Shown piece after piece: positions 6,141 through 7,770 of a stretch of DNA of 7,770 nt (positions within the stretch are counted from its first letter, which is position 1; every line of letters begins with the position of its first letter). The notes beneath the pieces were generated by a model. The model did not search any database, was not told the DNA's origin, and worked only from the letters and a program-made list of their open reading frames with translations. This stretch comes from Candidatus Bathyarchaeota archaeon. GTDB taxonomy: Archaea; Asgardarchaeota; Lokiarchaeia; Sigyniarchaeales; Sigyniarchaeaceae. Both the position numbers and the translations under genes were made by a program. The DNA is taken from positions 1-7,770 of the forward strand of contig WJJB01000424.1 in the NCBI GenBank assembly GCA_014729935.1, in the 5' to 3' direction.

Positions 6141-6377
6141 ATGAATGGTGGATCCGATAGCGTGCATCGGATAACAGTGGACATGAACCTGTGCAAGGGT
6201 TGTGGATATTGCACGGCGGTATGTCCCGCACGAGTTTTGGAGATGATTTCAAAGCCCAGCGGTTCAATGCAAGTCACTTCAGTGGCACGACCATCAAAGT
6301 GCGTGGGATGCAGGAAATGCGAGATCTCGTGCCCCGACATGGCAATATCCGTCGAAAACCAAGAGGAGGAACCCTGA
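6141..6377 (+). CDS. korD: 2-oxoacid:ferredoxin oxidoreductase, delta subunit (two [4Fe-4S] ferredoxin)
   Basis: This 78-residue protein has two classic cluster-binding motifs, CKGCGYCTAVCP (residues 18-29) and CVGCRKCEISCP (53-64), each giving C-x2-C-x2-C-x3-C-P. It is the size and layout of the KorD/PorD delta subunit, which relays electrons from the KorAB catalytic centre to ferredoxin in the cytoplasm. The identity rests on the korA and korB genes directly downstream. ATG 6141 is chosen from the TATA-like box 26 bases upstream. TTG at 6138 and GTG at 6159 are alternatives, the last having GGTGGATC at 6146-6153 in front, and would give a protein closer to the usual short N-terminus. It ends one base before korA and contains korA's ribosome-binding site. 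Confidence 0.92.
   Translation: MNGGSDSVHRITVDMNLCKGCGYCTAVCPARVLEMISKPSGSMQVTSVARPSKCVGCRKCEISCPDMAISVENQEEEP
6363..6369 (+). promoter_or_regulatory. Strong ribosome-binding site that fixes the TTG start of korA
   Basis: GAGGAGG lies inside the last codons of korD, 9 nt before TTG 6379. It is the best Shine-Dalgarno match in the window for a main gene and decides in favour of the TTG start. The nearby ATG at 6383 is in another frame. Confidence 0.7.
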
Positions 6378-6378
6378 A

Positions 6379-7578
6379 TTGGATGCTGAAGAAATTATCG
6401 CCGTGGTGGATGTCGATGAGCTGGTTGGAAATCACGTGAAATTTGCGACGGGGAACGAGGCTGTTGCACTGGGAGCCTTGTATGCCAACTGTCGATTCTT
6501 CGCGGGATATCCAATCACCCCGGCCACGGAGATACTGGAAATCATGGCAGAATACATGCCCTTACTCGATGGATACTTCATCCAGATGGAAGACGAGATT
6601 TCCGCCATGTCCGCCATCATCGGTGCATCATGGAATGGCATCAGGACCATGACTGCGACATCGGGACCAGGATTTAGCTTGATGCAAGAAAATATCGGAT
6701 ATGCCATCATGACAGAAACGCCCTGCGTCATCGTGAACGTGATGCGTTCGGGCCCGTCAACGGGTCAACCTACATTACCTAGCCAGGGGGATTATTACCA
6801 AGCGAGATGGGGAACCCATGGCGACCATATCATGCTTGTTCTCGCCCCCAGCTCTGTCCAAGAAAGCTTCGACCTGACAATAAAGGCATTCAATCTCGCC
6901 GACAAGTATCGCATCCCCGTGGTTCTCCTCTCGGATGCCACGATTGCTCACATGCGCGAGCGATTGATCATCCCCCGAAAAGAACAAGTGGAGATCATAG
7001 AACGGACCAAGGTAACCATCGACCCGGACAAATATCAACCATTCAGGACGGGGTTAAAGCGCGCATCAAAAGTGCCAGAGATGGATAGACTCGGAGATCA
7101 TTATCACACCCACCTCACGGGACTTACGCATGATAATCTAGCATTCCCGAACACGAACAGCGCTTCCATCCATGAAAAACTGGTAAAACGCTTGTATGCA
7201 AAAGTGCTTGATGACAGGCACGTGCTTGCCTTTCATGAAACATATCGGGTGAAGGATTGCGATACTCTCCTTGTTGCTTTCGGTATCGCCGCGAGGCCAT
7301 GCTACGACGCTGTAGACATGGCAAGGAAACAAGGGAAAAAATGGGGGTTCCTGAAATTACAAGCAGTGTGGCCGTTCCCCCGGCATTTGATATACGAGTA
7401 TGCGAAACAGGTCCGGAAGATGATCGTCGTGGAATTAAACATGGGGCAAATGGTGCATAAGGTGCTGGAATACTCTCGCGGGGCTTGCGACGTGAAACTC
7501 GTGGGAAAGATTGGTGGGGAGCTGATTTCACCTGATGATATCCTGTACGAGAGCCTGCCAAGCTTAGATCTACCATGA
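6379..7578 (+). CDS. korA: 2-oxoacid:ferredoxin oxidoreductase, alpha subunit (probably 2-oxoglutarate)
   Basis: The 399-residue protein is the alpha subunit of the four-subunit type of 2-oxoacid:ferredoxin oxidoreductase. It carries GNEAVALGAL (25-34), the substrate-contacting YPITP motif (44-48), TSGPGFSLM (94-102) and GPSTGQPTLPSQGD (125-138), followed by ARWGTHGDH. The C-terminal half (about 255-399) is the transketolase-like C-terminal domain. With KorB it converts a 2-oxoacid plus CoA to acyl-CoA and CO2, reducing ferredoxin, or runs in reverse for carbon fixation. The sequence resembles KorA more than pyruvate or branched-chain enzymes, but substrate preference is not certain. It starts at TTG with a strong upstream ribosome-binding site. 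The N-terminus before GNEA is about 15 residues longer than I recall for methanogen KorA. It lies one base after korD and 21 bases before korB, in one operon. Confidence 0.94.
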   Translation: MDAEEIIAVVDVDELVGNHVKFATGNEAVALGALYANCRFFAGYPITPATEILEIMAEYMPLLDGYFIQMEDEISAMSAIIGASWNGIRTMTATSGPGFSLMQENIGYAIMTETPCVIVNVMRSGPSTGQPTLPSQGDYYQARWGTHGDHIMLVLAPSSVQESFDLTIKAFNLADKYRIPVVLLSDATIAHMRERLIIPRKEQVEIIERTKVTIDPDKYQPFRTGLKRASKVPEMDRLGDHYHTHLTGLTHDNLAFPNTNSASIHEKLVKRLYAKVLDDRHVLAFHETYRVKDCDTLLVAFGIAARPCYDAVDMARKQGKKWGFLKLQAVWPFPRHLIYEYAKQVRKMIVVELNMGQMVHKVLEYSRGACDVKLVGKIGGELISPDDILYESLPSLDLP

Positions 7579-7599
7579 AGATATTGGAGAATGCAAACG

Positions 7600-7770
7600 A
7601 TGACCGCACGGGAACCAACTTCACTGGAGCTCAGAAAGAAATATTTGAAAACGATGCGCCTTCCCACGATCTTCTGTCCGGGATGCGGCCTTGGAGTAAT
7701 CATTAACATCATGACCCGTTCGTTCGAAGAAAGCGGCATTCAAAAGGATAACATCGTCCTTGTATCGGGC
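7600..7770 (+). CDS. korB: 2-oxoacid:ferredoxin oxidoreductase, beta subunit, N-terminal part
   Basis: The first 57 codons are present and the rest lies beyond the right edge. Residues 15-32 (KYLKTMRLPTIFCPGCGL) match the start of KorB-type beta subunits, where CPGCG (C26 and C29 here) supplies the first two ligands of the [4Fe-4S] cluster near the thiamine diphosphate. The GDG motif that binds thiamine diphosphate is outside the window. ATG 7600 is preferred because GGAG lies 10 nt upstream (7586-7589). An in-frame ATG at 7591 is only one base from that GGAG. The gene follows korA by 21 bases and belongs to the same operon. korC (gamma subunit) would be expected next. Confidence 0.9.
   Translation, partial: MTAREPTSLELRKKYLKTMRLPTIFCPGCGLGVIINIMTRSFEESGIQKDNIVLVSG

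Noticed and set aside
7575..7577. ATG overlapping the korA stop codon (ATGA) as a korB start
   Set aside because: The frame it opens is not the one carrying the KYLKT...CPGCG residues of KorB; the true korB frame has ATG at 7600 with GGAG upstream.

Overview
The window looks archaeal. Several genes have BRE/TATA-like boxes at archaeal distances. Two genes use a GGTG Shine-Dalgarno core exactly 6 nt before ATG, and two others have a TATA-like box about 26 nt before ATG, as in leaderless transcription. The 2-oxoacid:ferredoxin oxidoreductase is encoded as separate delta, alpha and beta genes, the arrangement known from methanogens and other archaea. The phylum cannot be fixed from this sequence. 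Base composition is moderate and even, and there is no sign of an insertion sequence, prophage, CRISPR array, tRNA or rRNA.

Layout: the left edge holds the first 321 codons of an unrecognised multi-pass membrane protein (minus strand, running off the window). A Gfo/Idh/MocA-family dehydrogenase follows, also on the minus strand. A divergent intergenic region of about 190 bp separates it from a plus-strand beta-class DNA methyltransferase (SPPY type) with no restriction partner in view. The methyltransferase runs tail to tail into, and overlaps by 32 bp, a minus-strand TauE/SafE-family membrane transporter. A second divergent intergenic region, rich in TATA-like boxes and short direct repeats, leads to a plus-strand PHP-family metallophosphatase resembling HisJ. 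Next come a 189-residue protein with three four-cysteine zinc-ribbon modules and then korD-korA-korB (korB cut by the right edge).

The only clear functional unit is korDAB. KorD carries two [4Fe-4S] clusters, KorA the 2-oxoacid/pyrimidine domain and KorB the thiamine diphosphate and cluster domain, together oxidising a 2-oxoacid (probably 2-oxoglutarate) with CoA and ferredoxin. korA starts at TTG one base after the korD stop, behind a strong Shine-Dalgarno sequence, and korB follows within 21 bases, so the three are very probably co-transcribed. korC would be expected beyond the right edge. The remaining genes appear to be individually transcribed single genes without an obvious shared pathway.

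No intergenic stretch exceeds 300 bases. I did not find a clearly new multi-gene system. The points most worth a second look are the zinc-ribbon protein beside korDAB, the unrecognised membrane protein with its possible leader ORF and palindromes, and the short repeats in the intergenic regions.
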